64,000 nt of DNA from Hyalella azteca (GCF_000764305.2 NW_025947115.1:62001-126000), one strand, 5' to 3'. Positions 1 to 9,859 are shown, counted from the stretch's first letter. Made by a program: numbers and translations. Notes: a model not told the origin generated them from the sequence alone.

Positions 1-118
1 TAAGTATTTTAAATGGTATGTTATGCTTATCTTGAGAAAAATAAATTTTATTCCTTATGTACCTCCATCACTCTTTTATTTCGCCTCAAAACTGCTCAAT
101 CGGTTCTGCCCCACCCTG
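1..118. mobile_element. Right end of a Tc1/mariner-like element cut by the window start
   Basis: The sequence ends with CCCCACCCTGTA followed by TAAG. On the other strand this reads TACAGGGTGGGG, the usual look of a mariner-type terminal repeat next to a TA target. The other end would lie outside the window and no transposase is visible, so this rests on the terminal motif alone. Confidence 0.35.
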
Positions 119-626
119 TATAAGCTAGCTAGCATATTTAAATTGTATATAGTAATCAATAGTATATAATATAACAGATAGTCAAATAGTTGAAGACTAC
201 TTATAGCCGTATAAGAATCAGCTAAGCTGCTAGCTATGTACAATGTATTGCAACACTTGATGCCTCTGTACCAAAAACATTCAATTTATTGGAACCTAAT
301 ACACACTAAAGTCAACAAGTTTATATACCCATTTGTCATTCATAGTACATTTATACAAATCCATGAATAACAATACCTCAAAATAAATTAAAGACTGCCA
401 CTCAATATATTTAAATATATGAAAAAATAAAAAAATCGAAAAAATCAAAAAATCATGATTTTTATAAAAAAAATCAAATGATTTAATCACATGATTTAAT
501 CATTTTGATTTAATCAATGCCAACCCTGGCAAATTGCACGATGGATTAACGTTTCTGATAATTTGGAAGTTTGAGTGATGAAAACTACTAGATTTTCTAC
601 TTTGATTGTCTTCAGATTATCTTTTT
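119..626. other. AT-rich stretch without a recognisable gene
   Basis: Only short open frames made of poly-A/T-biased codons occur here. A run of ATGATTTAATCA-like direct repeats lies around 468-516. I see no exon, RNA gene or transposon end. Confidence 0.5.
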
Positions 627-2097
627 CCTGTACTAGATAGACTCCTGCGTTTGGTATTTTTTTTTTATCCGAGACGAGACAACAGACTGTCCCGGTTCGC
701 AATAAAAACCAGGACAATTTTCAGCCCTCCGTAGGAATTTTGGGACGATACGAGGCGAGACGTGATATCCCGGTTAAAATAGGTAGCTTAAAATTTCCCG
801 GATTTTATAGCCATTTTAACGAGACATAACGAGACGACTCAATTAATGATGTGATCTTAACTTTGGCTTACCTTCATACATTTATATAATAACTTGAGAC
901 GTATCCTTTTACTATCCTGATTGGAGCTCATCAATTGAAATGATTTTTGCTACGAATACATGTTGTGGTTTAATATGGTACTTATTCTTGACAGGTAAAT
1001 AAAAATGGAAAAGCACGTTATTTATTTTCAGAAAATTGTGTTCTATGATGGTCTGGATGAGGCCATACTAGCTGTAGCTGGTGACATCGGCTGACTGGAC
1101 AGACTTTGATTTGCCTCCAGCTCAATCACAGAATCAGATTCATCGATCTTGCTTTGCTTAATCTCCTTCAACAAAAAGTATGGAAAGAAATATCAACAAC
1201 ATTTTAAAATACAACAAAATTTAAGCGAGAAAAATATAATAGTTCGATCCTCAAAAAAGAACTCGAAATATCCATGTGTATCATTGTTAAATAACGTTAA
1301 ACAAGCGTTTAATAGCAATTCAGGAAACTACGCAATTGAGAAGATTTCCTTGAGGCGTAGCACAAAATTTTACTGAAGGCAGAGATAATCTAATTTTACA
1401 TAATCGATATTTAACACACTTCTACCTGTCCAACCGATCTGAAATTTTGCACACTTACACACTTGAAATTTTGCACACTAACTAATTGGCCGACTAATCT
1501 AGACACTGCGTCCCTATGCGTTCCATGGCGCCTGATCTCGTTCCGAACGCGTAATGAACTCGACTCGTACTCGTACGGTTCCCATAAAGTGCCATCGAAG
1601 CCTTGGTTAAGACTTAAGGTTAACATTTTTTACTCATTTCTCAGCCAAACATCGACAGGTTTGCGGTGTTTGTTGGACCACTAATTAACTGCCATTTCAG
1701 TTAGACAAATTTGCATAAATCTGCAATTAACTCAATTTAACTGGTAACTGTCTATGGCCCTATTAGCAATAAAGGGCTAACTTGTCATTCTTCAATCCAT
1801 GTTTTCGAAATGATTCGTATCGTAATCGAAAAACTTGTTTTGTCTTTAATAATTAAGACCAATCCCGTCTCGTCTCGTTATGTCTCGTTTCAAATCTGTC
1901 TGTCTCGTCCCGGTTCATAATTTACACAAGTTTTAAAGCTCGGGACAGAAGTCTTGTCTCGGTTCATACGTTTATTCCGGGATAAATTTTTTCCTTTGTC
2001 CCGTTATTTTTTACCCGGAATTTTCTCGTCTCGTTTCGTCTGTCCCGGTTCATTTCGAGAAAATTATTTCGAGACGCAGGAGTCTAAAAACTACAGG
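627..2097. mobile_element. Candidate non-autonomous DNA transposon with CGAGACG-rich subterminal repeats
   Basis: The 12 bases AGACTCCTGCGT at 639-650 occur as an exact inverted copy at 2074-2085, and the match extends outward to CCTGTA/TACAGG at 627 and 2097 (20 of 24 positions). Just inside both ends are many copies of CGAGACG, GTCTCG and TCCCGGTTC in opposite orientation (about 670-850 and 1862-2070), as in subterminal repeats bound by transposases. No transposase is recognisable inside. The flanks show no clear target duplication, and the unit 2 and unit 3 copies of the right flank (17960 and 31705) lack the element. Confidence 0.4.
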
Positions 2098-2117
2098 TTC
2101 ATAAATGCACGGTCGAA

Positions 2118-2123
2118 TTTATT
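2118..2123 (-). promoter_or_regulatory. Putative polyadenylation signal of glycosyltransferase copy 1
   Basis: AATAAA on the minus strand, about 240 bases beyond the stop codon at 2361. The same hexamer is kept in copy 2 at 17983-17988. In the third unit it is altered. Confidence 0.35.
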
Positions 2124-2360
2124 CCAAGCTAACATATGTTATCCCTTTGCTTCTTACGCTACCAGAAAACATTGATCCGCGGTGCGCTTCTAATCTGGTA
2201 TGGTTTTTGTAATTGTTTGCGTTCCTCCATTCAATCGGAATTTCATGTTTTTCGTACTGACACTGAAATGTGCATCTATACATAAGAATGGCTTTCACTG
2301 ACATACACATTCATTCATAGGAATAGCTTTGCCAGCGCGGCTAGGAACGAGTGGAAGCGT

Positions 2361-2498
2361 TCATGCGAGCAGCGGATGCTTCTTGACGACGACTGGACAG
2401 AATTCAGAGGCGAGCCTGTGCATGTGGCTGCCTGACTGTACTTCCTTGTCTCGCGTCATGTAGTTGTAGAAATGCAGGCCCAGACTGTCCGGGTACAG
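2361..2498 (-). CDS. Copy 1 terminal exon
   Basis: The exon opens after TTTTGCAG, starts in phase 0 with LYPDSLGLHFYNYMTRDKEV and ends with TGA at 2361-2363 (46 codons including the stop). It matches the family's C-terminal stretch, which has an aromatic/His segment followed by a late conserved cysteine (EFCPVV here). Confidence 0.8.
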   Translation of the reverse strand: MYPDSLGLHFYNYMTRDKEVQSGSHMHRLASEFCPVVVKKHPLLA

Positions 2499-2863
2499 CT
2501 GCAAAATAAATATATTGTAATTATAATTAGAGAGACACAGTGAACGGTGAACATTATCCTCTAACCCTGAATGTTGAACCTTTTGAGAGGTATTGCACTG
2601 CGGAACAGCATTGTATCTCTACACTAATATTTTAATGTGGCACTCCAACACATTATTGGGTGTCATCATACGAGTATTTCTGAATATTAAATATATATTT
2701 GACAGCTTGTCTAAGACATTGGTTTTGAACATAACTTTGTCCAGATCATCCGCAGTACTTTCAACAAAAATAACCTGAACAAAATAAGATCCTCAAAGCG
2801 GAGATGCAGACTCTCCAACCAGCGAAAAATTTCTATGATACGAATGCTTTGCTCATCACGGCC

Positions 2864-3190
2864 ATGAGAAAATAATTTTTCTCACTGCTTTTTGGCCGTG
2901 AAAATATTGCAGTTATTATTTTCCGTGAGAAAATCACAGTTTTTTGGCCGTAAAAATTTAACTGATGTTCTTCATCGTAAGAATATCACCATTTGTTTTG
3001 GCCATGAAAATATCCCAGTATTTTGGCCATTAGAATATTACAGTTACTTCAGGCCGCGAGAATGTCAAATTTTCTTGCCCGTGTAAATGCCAACGTTTTT
3101 CTTCTACTCTGAGAATTTAGTTTTTTGCCTGAACATTTCACAGTTATTTTTTGTCGTGAAAATTTCACAGTCCAGAGTTCAGGTTGAAAT
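2864..3190. repeat. Intron minisatellite, degenerate unit of about 28 bases (copy 1)
   Basis: Irregular copies of a unit containing GCCGTGAAAATATCACAGTT. On the gene strand the units read AACTGTGAAATTTTCACGGC and begin with AACTGTGA, the same bases that span the nearby splice donor (exon end CAAACT then GTGAGT at 3261). The paralogous array lies at about 18765-19090. Confidence 0.65.
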
Positions 3191-3260
3191 TTCACGCACC
3201 AAATTTGCCCCACAATCTCTACCCTGGGGATACAGCTCGTAAACTATGACCTATACTCAC

Positions 3261-3385
3261 AGTTTGTATGGGTGGAGAAGTTTCATTCTTCTCAGGGCCA
3301 AGAAAAAGTTTATATGCCGCGTCGTAGTGCACGGCCATGAAGGCATTGGACCGAAGTGCCACCCAGTCGCATTCCTCTGTCTGGT
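3261..3385 (-). CDS. Copy 1 exon with SNAFMAVHY motif
   Basis: The acceptor TGTGCAG and donor GTGAGT define 125 bases (2 + 41 codons). Joined to exon 5180-5339 the split codon gives N, forming PCSNQTEEC. The segment resembles the family's AFYP-type motif before the C-terminal domain. There are N-glycosylation sequons at NQT and NET. Confidence 0.8.
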
Positions 3386-3524
3386 CTGCACATTTCAGGG
3401 GCGAGTCACCGGCGGCTAACAGTAAGTGATGGCCGGCCACCCATGAGTCACCGGTAAGTTTATTTGTTTTGAATACTATCAGGTTCAAGGGAGAAATATC
3501 TCTAGAATATCGGATAACAGAATA

Positions 3525-4803
3525 CGGGGTCCACCATATTTATGGCAACGTATGTTTGCTATATAAAAATAAATTGGTTTATAGGAGACTTTTCTTTTAG
3601 AATGAAGCTTAATATCATCTATTAATTCATCTATTTTATATTGCAGAAGTCTAAGGTGTCTAAATTTATTATTACTTATGGCAGTAGATAGAAATACAAT
3701 TGTAACCCTTCATGAAAAGGGCGAGAGTAATTCAGTCATTGCAAAAAAGCTCCAACTTCGTCGTGAAACTGTGTGGAAGGTGGTAAAAAAATTCAAGGAA
3801 ACTAGTGAAACATGCAATCGACCTGGTCAAGGAAGGAAACGAAGTGTCTGAACAAAACAATTGCTCAAAATCACGAGGTAGAAGTTTAGGAGAAACCGTC
3901 GTCGCCCTGCTACAAAATTGGCTGCAGAAGCAGGAGTCAATCAGACATCAATGCGTAATCCTCAAAGATGACCTCAAAACCTCCCCTTACAAGATGCAAA
4001 CAAGGCATGAACTAACAGACCGTCATGAACGAATGAGGCTCGAAAGATGCCAGCACATTCTGGATCTCATTGAAGATGGCACGCTGCCTAACTTGGTGTT
4101 CAGTGACGAGAAAAAATTTGACATTGAACAAAGCGTTAACCGTCAAAATGACAGAGTTTGGAGTCGGGATGGGGCTGTGGCAACCAGAACAGCAACACGA
4201 CGTCAAAATCCCATGTCCGTGATGGTTTGGGCCGCGGTAACCGCCACTGGGAGGTCACCACTCGTTTTTGTCCCCTCATGAGTGAAATTGAACAGTCAGC
4301 GATACATTTCGGACATTTTGGAAGCTGTGTTATTACCTTGGGCCCGTAAAAACTTCAACGGCTCACCTTGGAGTGTTCAACAAGACTCTGCCCCATCACA
4401 TGGCTCAAGCATGACCCAAAACTGGATTCAGGGTCACATCCCAGCGTTCATTAGCAAAAATGAATGGCCCTCAAGAAGCCCTGATTTAAATCCTCTCGAC
4501 TTTTCTGTGTTGGCTTTTTTAGAGCGTAGGGTCTGCAGAACACCTCATGATTCTTTGGATAGTTTAAAGACTAAATTGACACGAGAATGGCCTTGATCCC
4601 TCAAGAAATGCTGCGTGTCTTCTGTGAAGATTTCCTGCGTAGATTGGAGGCCGTCATTAAAAATTAGGTTGGTCATATTGAATAAATATGTCTGAGAATT
4701 GTTTAGGTAAATCTCGGCTGCTAGCTAATCCGATAAAAAAACAATGCTTGTTTCACTGAGAAATAACAAATAACATGCGTTGCCACGGATATGGCGGACC
4801 CTG
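3525..4803 (+). mobile_element. Tc1/mariner element with full terminal repeats, inactivated
   Basis: The ends carry inverted repeats of about 28 bases (CGGGGTCCACCATATTTATG at the left; the right end reads CAGGGTCCGCCATATCCGTG on the other strand) and lie between TA dinucleotides at 3523-3524 and 4804-4805. The equivalent place in unit 2 (about 19421-19431) is uninterrupted with a single TA, so this is a clean insertion made after the duplication. The length of 1279 bases is normal for a full mariner. It lies in an intron of glycosyltransferase copy 1, on the opposite strand. Confidence 0.9.
3678..4667 (+). pseudogene. Mariner transposase remnant
   Basis: The reading frame starts at the ATG at 3678 with a helix-turn-helix region (about 25 residues in: SNSVIAKKLQLRRETVWKVV). 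It is broken by a stop and frame change near 3849, an in-frame TGA at 4279-4281 and a frameshift near 4590, and ends at TAG 4665-4667. Catalytic-type motifs are visible as FSDEKKFD, then WSVQQDSAPSH, then SPDLNPLDFS. There are 37 residues between the second and third aspartates, which suggests a DD37D (maT-like) subgroup. It cannot encode an active enzyme as it stands. Confidence 0.85.
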
Positions 4804-5179
4804 TATTTGTATAATGAGTTAAAATTTCTGAAAAATAACGAACAAAATATTTAGTCCTAAAATATCCATGTATAATTGTTATTGTTCTTCTCTTTTTTCC
4901 AGTCTGCTCCTAAAGAGAGCTTGTAGAACACAGCGACTCGGCACATGGCACAGCAGAGGCTAATAGAGAGTAACTGCCATTAGGAAATATGCTACCGATA
5001 ATAATTGGAAGCATTTAAAAATTGTGTCAATTATGATTGAAACGTTGAATCTCCGCTGGGTTATTTCCATGCAACAAAGGCACAAAAACCACAACTAAAT
5101 ATTACATTTCCTCTACGTAGCTGCTAAAACCACGCCGTATAAACTTTCGAATCGAACATGGCAATGTATATGAACTCAC

Positions 5180-5339
5180 TGGAACAGGGATTGGTTGCAT
5201 TACAGGGTTGAATTGGTTGAGATGTTCGGTTGTGAGTTGCGTTCACGAGGCGATCTAAGCCGACGGGTTTTAGATCGCATCCCAGCAGTCGCGCCACGGC
5301 TGTCATGGCCGTGGGCCCGTTGGCGGCCCAAGCTTTGCC
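5180..5339 (-). CDS. Copy 1 exon with WAANGP motif
   Basis: The acceptor GATTGCAG and donor GTGAGT bound 160 bases starting in phase 0 with GKAWAANGPTAM. W-x-x-NGP is the hallmark of the Gb3-synthase C-terminal domain. The exon is followed by a loop with NAT, NRT and NAT sequons and paired cysteines. Confidence 0.85.
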
Positions 5340-5874
5340 CTGCAATCACCAATGAAATGTTAGACCGGCTACATGGGTCGAGATTCGAGCTTAATCTTCC
5401 CATTTTATAACCTTGCCAAGATATAGGTTTGATAAGTGTACAGGTCATGCTAAAAGTTGTGAAAATTTTTCCGGTTGTCATAAGCAGTGATCAACATGAA
5501 GCTGCGATCATGTTACACAATAGAACATCTAGGGAGAAATTCCAAGTGTCATGTCCACACGAGAATCCATGAAGGGCCATGTTTGCCACTAAAGTCAGAG
5601 CTCTGAGGCCAGTACAGGACGATTTAAACGATGTAAATTTCAAGTGATATATCAAGCAATGACAAGTAAATTTGCCATTAATCTCCGTGTGCTATCACGA
5701 GACGAATTTTGAAGTGATGCTGCGGCTGTACTCTGAGTGACTCGTAGGTAAGTGGATCATTAACACGCGTGTCGTGAAGAAGGCTTCTCACCGCAGCGCC
5801 CTCATGGATCTTGATGATCCTCATGACCCCAATTGGAGATCATAACAAACCTCCAGCAGCAACATCATTACCGG

Positions 5875-6207
5875 GCCATGTTGACACGATTCAACACATG
5901 ACACTGTGCATCATGACCCAACATGCCCTCACATTATAGTTGGCAGCAACATGGCCCACTCATGGTAGCAACACACGCAGCGACATGGTAGAATCACACT
6001 CAATACCGGGCCATGTTGACGTGGTTCAACACATGACCCTGAGCAACATTGCCTAACATGCCCTCACATTATAGTTGGCAGCAACATGGCCCAACGTGCC
6101 ATCACATTATAGTTGGCAGCAACATGGCCCAACATGCCCTCACATTATAGTTGGCAGCAACATGGCCCAACATGCCCTCACATTATAGTTGGCAGCAACA
6201 TGGCCCA
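5875..6207. repeat. 38-base minisatellite derived from a 5' splice site (copy 1)
   Basis: The last units are near perfect (about 6035-6207) and earlier ones are degenerate. On the gene strand each unit contains CATGTTGCTGCCAACTATAA followed by TGTGAGGG. These are the last codons of the missing exon plus its GT donor, as preserved in copy 2 at 20866. The array ends at the N at 6208. Confidence 0.85.
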
Positions 6208-6208
6208 N
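6208..6208. other. Single-N assembly gap
   Basis: To the left lies the 38-base array and to the right the sequence equivalent to about 21690 in unit 2. Roughly 0.8 kb present in unit 2 (about 20880-21690), including a coding exon, is missing at this join. Confidence 0.85.
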
Positions 6209-6441
6209 TGTATAAGTTTGCTTCAGGGACTCTGCGGCAGACTGCGGGTGGTGCACTTATGTGCTATAGGTGCCTCATTTGGGTTTATAAGTTTGCTTGA
6301 GGAGCTCTGCGGGTGGTGCACTTACATATGTGCTATAGGTGCCTCATTTGGGTTTATAAGTTTGCTTGAGGGACTCTGCGGGTGGTGCATTTATGTGCTA
6401 TATACTCCGCAATTGTTCGTATAAAGTTTGGCTTGGGGTAC
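6209..6441. repeat. About 65-base tandem repeat starting at the DXD-exon donor (copy 1)
   Basis: Nearly four units. On the gene strand they read roughly CCCTCAAGCAAACTTATAA, then a variable part, then ATAGCACATAA and TGCACCACCCGCAGAG. The first, most diverged unit begins exactly at the exon/intron junction (GAG then GTACCCCAAGCCAAAC). Unit 2 has only about one and a third units, so the array has changed length since duplication. Confidence 0.8.
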
Positions 6442-6572
6442 CTCCAGCGCGATGAAGTTGGTGGCGCCCACCAGAGGGCGCAGGGCGATGACGTCCATGT
6501 CCGAGTACAGACCTCCGAACTTGTACACCAGCGCCACGCGGCTCATGTCGCTCAGGTTGTGGATTTTGTGCG
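6442..6572 (-). CDS. Copy 1 exon with DXD motif
   Basis: 131 bases after acceptor TTGGCAG. It encodes HKIHNLSDMSRVALVYKFGG followed by LYSDMDVIALRPL, the nucleotide-sugar/metal-binding DXD region of GT32-type glycosyltransferases. The donor is the weak GTACCC, the same class as in copy 2 (GTACCG). Confidence 0.88.
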
Positions 6573-6808
6573 CTGCCAAAGTGACAAAATGACCATCACG
6601 GTTGTGACATTGCTGCTGGAATCGAATGCATAAAAGACTTGATGTTCATGACTGTTATATTTACAATATCTCCCGATGAACAGTTTCTCACTATGGTATT
6701 GCAATAAAACGTTAGATCAAAATAAATACATGCTGGACCTCAAATTGTTCCCGGGATAGACACAAGTTTTTACTTCCGTAACATTAATTCAAGTGAGAAG
6801 ATACTTAC

Positions 6809-7005
6809 AAGTGTTATTGAACTTTTCGGAGTGGTAAAGTTCTAGCAGCGGAGTGTCCTTAAAAAGCGAGGTGAAGTTCACATGAGCCACGCACAAGTTC
6901 TGGTAGGCGACCTGAAGTGCCTCCAAGGCTGCCAGCGTCGAGGGTTCTAAGGACTGAGCCGTCACCAAGAACCACACGGTTGCTTGTGGATTTACTTTGC
7001 AGTAA
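6809..7005 (-). CDS. Copy 1 exon, N-terminal catalytic region
   Basis: 197 bases between TCTCTGCAG and GTAAGT. It begins with YCKVNPQATVWFLVTAQSLE, the family's ES-x-x-x-x-NP-x-A-x-V segment (the ES comes from the exon before), and ends at EKFNNT with one base left over, which completes S with the DXD exon. Confidence 0.85.
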
Positions 7006-7368
7006 CTGCAGAGATGGGCAAAAAAGTTAAGCAAAGGTTCGGTTAAGCTCTGTTGCTGGCAATGGCCGGGAGTGGAAGAGTGGGGTCAAGAAGGGGACTA
7101 ATGATGGCCTAGACATACCTGATGAATTAGGGATTAGAATTGATGAAATAAGGCAATAATGTAGCAATACCTTCAGAAGTCTCTCGCAGGAAGCTGGTTA
7201 CATTTGATCTTGTTTAATAAAACTCCTCAAAAACCAACTCGACCTCTGTGTAGCCATATTGTATAGACAGCCTGCATGCCAAGTGAAGAAAATTCACCGA
7301 CGGGCCATCGTTTGCTGGTGGAGACGACTAATAGAAATGGGAACCTGTTATGGTCACTATCACTCATA

Positions 7369-7412
7369 ACTCATCACCATCACCCATCATCATCACTCAT
7401 CACTATCATCAC
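7369..7412. repeat. GTGATGA microsatellite beginning at a splice donor (copy 1)
   Basis: On the gene strand the intron starts GTGATGATAGTGATGAGTGA and continues as imperfect GATGAGT/GATGATG repeats. The donor GT is the first base pair of the array. Copy 2 has the same arrangement at about 22735-22790. Confidence 0.75.
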
Positions 7413-7494
7413 CTCTCCAGCCCACAAAGCCCCCTGGGGGGCACGGCTGCTGCATGCGAAGTCTCCATCAGGTAGACGTTGGACGCTGCGACGT
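7413..7494 (-). CDS. Copy 1 exon with METS motif
   Basis: Encodes VAASNVYLMETSHAAAVPPR followed by GLCGLE, matching the family's 'ETS...R..C..ES' opening of the catalytic domain. The last two bases AG join T of the next exon to make the S of ES. The acceptor (GTGCCAG) is weak in pyrimidines and was chosen because its phase matches the membrane-anchor exon. Confidence 0.7.
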
Positions 7495-8044
7495 CTGGCA
7501 CCACGTCCCTGGTGGCACGTATGGGCAGACGTTAGTACGTCGTCGTACTAATTAAGTTATAACTTCATTTCATAATTTACTATGGTACCATTTTGTACGA
7601 GTTTTACGGCAGACCGCCGGCTCTGGTCTCGGGTACAATGCCGTAACAATGACATCAGCCCATTCTTGCCGCAGAATACTGACCGTCTTTAAAGACATTC
7701 CTTTGATACCTCACTTATTTCGAATGAACAATCCCTGCTTGAACCTACGTAACAAATAAATTTTTCGAAGTCTATTCTTCTTTCAGACCTTAATTCTGAA
7801 GACACAATCGTGCGCCTGATGCAACAATTAACCCTATTTTGGGGTAATTTATTTCCTTCGCTCCACTCCTACCCCAACTCACGCGTCGAACTCCAGCAGT
7901 TTTACCGCAGAGAAATTCATGCGCTTTGCAGCGTCTCTTGCTTTCGCCGCCGACGACAGGCTGAGCGGAGCGCTGGCAAAACCTGCCCGTGAAAAGTGGT
8001 TCTACTTTTGGTGATGAAATTAAAGGAGTCGAAAAACTTTCTCG

Positions 8045-8384
8045 CCCCAGACTACTTGCCCCAGTTTACCGTGAGTATGTCCCAGTATACCGTGAGCATG
8101 TCCCAGTTTACAGTGAGCATGTCCCAGTTTATCTGTATGCTAGTGCCAATCAGCCCGTATATCTGTCCTGTTTACCCGTATGTGCTTCTCAGCTTACCCG
8201 TATACGCGACCCGAAGAATACGTGCATACAAGTCACATCTACGTGTAAGAGCTTCTCGTACACGTGCCCAGTTTTCCCGTACACGTACCCAGTTCTCCCG
8301 TACACGTGCCCAGTTCTCCGGTACACGTGCCCAGTTCTCCCGTACACGTGCCCAGTTCTCCCGTACACGTGCCCAGTTCTCCCG
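8045..8384. repeat. 21-base minisatellite next to the membrane-anchor exon (copy 1), part 1
   Basis: Two subfamilies occur: CCCAGTTTACCGTGAGCATG-type units at 8060-8140 and CCCAGTTCTCCCGTACACGT-type units at 8265-8384. The first type keeps GGTAAACTGGG on the gene strand, which equals the donor of the anchor exon. The second has lost the GT (GGAGAACTGGG). The apparent long proteins in all frames here are products of the repeat. Confidence 0.8.
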
Positions 8385-8422
8385 CTGTCTCTTATACACA
8401 TCTAGATGTGTATAAGAGACAG
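8385..8422. other. Nextera mate-pair junction adapter (assembly artefact)
   Basis: CTGTCTCTTATACACATCT is followed directly by its reverse complement AGATGTGTATAAGAGACAG. This is the Tn5 mosaic-end adapter pair left at the circularisation joint of Nextera mate-pair libraries. It sits inside the 21-base array, so the two sides may not be adjacent in the genome. Confidence 0.97.
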
Positions 8423-8528
8423 CCCGTACACGTGCCCAGTTCTCCCGTACACGTGCCCAGTTCTCCCGTACATGTGCCCAGTTCTCCCGTACACGTGCCC
8501 AGTTCTCCCGTACACGTGCCCAGTTTAC
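8423..8528. repeat. 21-base minisatellite, part 2, touching the splice donor (copy 1)
   Basis: Five units continue up to the anchor exon. Read from the gene, the exon passes through GCCGGTAAACTGGGC straight into the repeat. If the donor is not used, the 21-base period stays in frame and encodes a repeating seven-residue GTCTGEL unit. Confidence 0.8.
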
Positions 8529-8606
8529 CGGCGTAGTACGCGGCCGACGTCAGCAGCGCCAGCCCCGCCAGCGTCAGGAGCTTCAGGCGGTGCGTCAGCA
8601 GCGAGG
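8529..8606 (-). CDS. Copy 1 membrane-anchor exon
   Basis: The acceptor is a strong pyrimidine tract ending CCCCCGTCAG. The exon encodes SLLTHRLKLLTLAGLALLTS and then AAYYA, a basic flank plus hydrophobic segment of the type II Golgi signal-anchor kind. The tract differs from copy 2 by one C, which is harmless if it is intronic. Confidence 0.75.
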
Positions 8607-8870
8607 CTGACGGGGGAAAATAATTGTGATAATTGGGGGGATAAAAAGTGGGAGCATTGTGAGGGGAAATCATGGTTTTTATAAAGAGACCAAAATTTGC
8701 AAAAGTTTTAGGGGGAAATAACATTTCAATAAAAATATCAGCAATTATTCATTTCATTAGAACTGACAAAATGAAAATTTTAGTTTCGAGTGATCTGCGA
8801 CAACGATGTACTTATGCTGATTTGAAGCTAGAGACAGCAAGCATTTACGTATAATGCATGCAGCATTTAG

Positions 8871-9113
8871 CATAGTGATGTCGGCGCTGAAGTATAGGCC
8901 TGATGTGGCCTGTCGCCGATTTTTTCCTTTTCGTGCCTTGTTCATAGATCTAAACTCGTGTAATTTGACCGGATCTTTTCATGATTGACGATAGTTTGAA
9001 GTAGCTACTAGACTTCCACCAGGTTCGATAAGGAGCTAGGCATTTCAAATCTGAACATATATTTTTCCATAGCATTATCTAGTCTGTTCTTGAACGCGTT
9101 CATACTTGGAGCG
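8871..9113 (-). mobile_element. CR1-like LINE 3' fragment, inserted after duplication
   Basis: The sequence matches the 3' ends of the LINE copies at 27170 and 32560 (GGCCTGATGTGGCCTGTCGC motif). Unit 2 lacks it and reads straight through (about 24503-24514). It is flanked by short similar sequences (CATTTAGCAT, CATTTGCATT) that look like a target duplication. Confidence 0.75.
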
Positions 9114-9304
9114 CCATTTGCATTGTTTAATGAATTTATATATAATTAATGTCTTCATGCAATACCCATTGGGCGGGAGAATTTGTTGGGTTGTGGTGTC
9201 GTGTTGTGCAGTGCGGGCCGATGTCGCTGCAGTGCAAGACCGTCAAGATGGATGATTCCTTCCAACACTGCAATTTGGAGCTCATTTTAATCTTTAACTG
9301 CAAC

Positions 9305-9402
9305 GTGATCCCTAAGGGCGTATTGTGATCCCTAAGGGCGTATTGTGATCCCTAAGGGCGTATTGTGATCCCTAAGGGCGTATTGTGATCTCTAAGGGCG
9401 TT
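9305..9402. repeat. 20-base tandem repeat
   Basis: Five units of GTGATCCCTAAGGGCGTATT, the last with one change. Unit 2 has two units at 24695-24735, so the copy number varies between paralogous loci. Confidence 0.9.
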
Positions 9403-9617
9403 GAAACTTAGCAAGTTTCTGTATTTTTTTGTAGATAAAAAATCCGTTCGTGTGATGTTTAAATTTTTTTATTTAAGTTACAAAAAATGTCAATAAAAAA
9501 AATTAAAGTACAATAAAAGAAAAAAATTAATAAAGATTAAGTGAATGATTGAATGCGAGAAAATACACAGACACACGCTACCGTCACTTACTCACCTACA
9601 CTAACATTTCTTCCATA

Positions 9618-9858
9618 ACTCATTACAGGCTGGGACCTAACAACTTACAGGCTGGGACCTCATAACTCTTTACAGGCTGGGACCTCATAACATCACAGGC
9701 TGGGACCTCATAACTCCTTACAGGCTGGGACCTAACAACTTACAGGCTGGGACCTCGATCATAACTCCTTACAGGCTGGGACCTAACAACTTACAGGCTG
9801 GGACCTCATAACTCCTTACAGGCTGGGACCTCATTACTTCTTACAGGCTGGGATTTAT
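9618..9858. repeat. Tandem repeat containing TTACAGGCTGGGACCTCATA
   Basis: Nine to ten units of about 22-29 bases that differ mainly in the spacer after GGGACCT. Unit 2 has six units at about 24945-25095. Confidence 0.9.
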
Positions 9859-9859
9859 C

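Larger units (their letters stand above)
2361..8606 (-). pseudogene. A4GALT-like alpha-1,4-glycosyltransferase, copy 1 (one exon largely lost at an assembly gap)
   Basis: Minus-strand gene of the A4GALT/Gb3-synthase type, homologous exon by exon to the copy at 18226-24249. Exons: 8529-8606 (membrane anchor), 7413-7494 (METS motif), 6809-7005, 6442-6572 (DXD motif, SDMDV), 5180-5339 (WAANGP motif), 3261-3385 and 2361-2498 (ending HPLLA then TGA). Phases agree at every junction that can be checked. The exon present in copy 2 at 20866-20964 is missing; at its place a 38-base minisatellite runs into a single N at 6208. The loss may therefore be an assembly fault and not a true lesion. The membrane-anchor exon begins at an acceptor, so the start codon lies in an unidentified upstream exon. 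The intron between 3385 and 5180 holds a mariner relic. Whether this copy makes protein cannot be decided from this sequence. Confidence 0.7.

Noticed and set aside
6113..6424. Plus-strand frame of 103 codons across the N at 6208
   Set aside because: Built from two minisatellites and an assembly gap.
7741..7830. Possible extra stem exon on the minus strand (SERRIDFEKFIC), conserved in both copies
   Set aside because: The acceptor AG is lost in copy 2 and its end phase does not fit the METS exon, so conservation is more simply explained by the duplication.
7989..8536. Long open frames with repeats such as PVYREHVPVY, RTRAQFS or GTCTGEL on both strands
   Set aside because: They come from a 21-base minisatellite whose period is a multiple of three, so most frames stay open. 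The array is also cut by an adapter.
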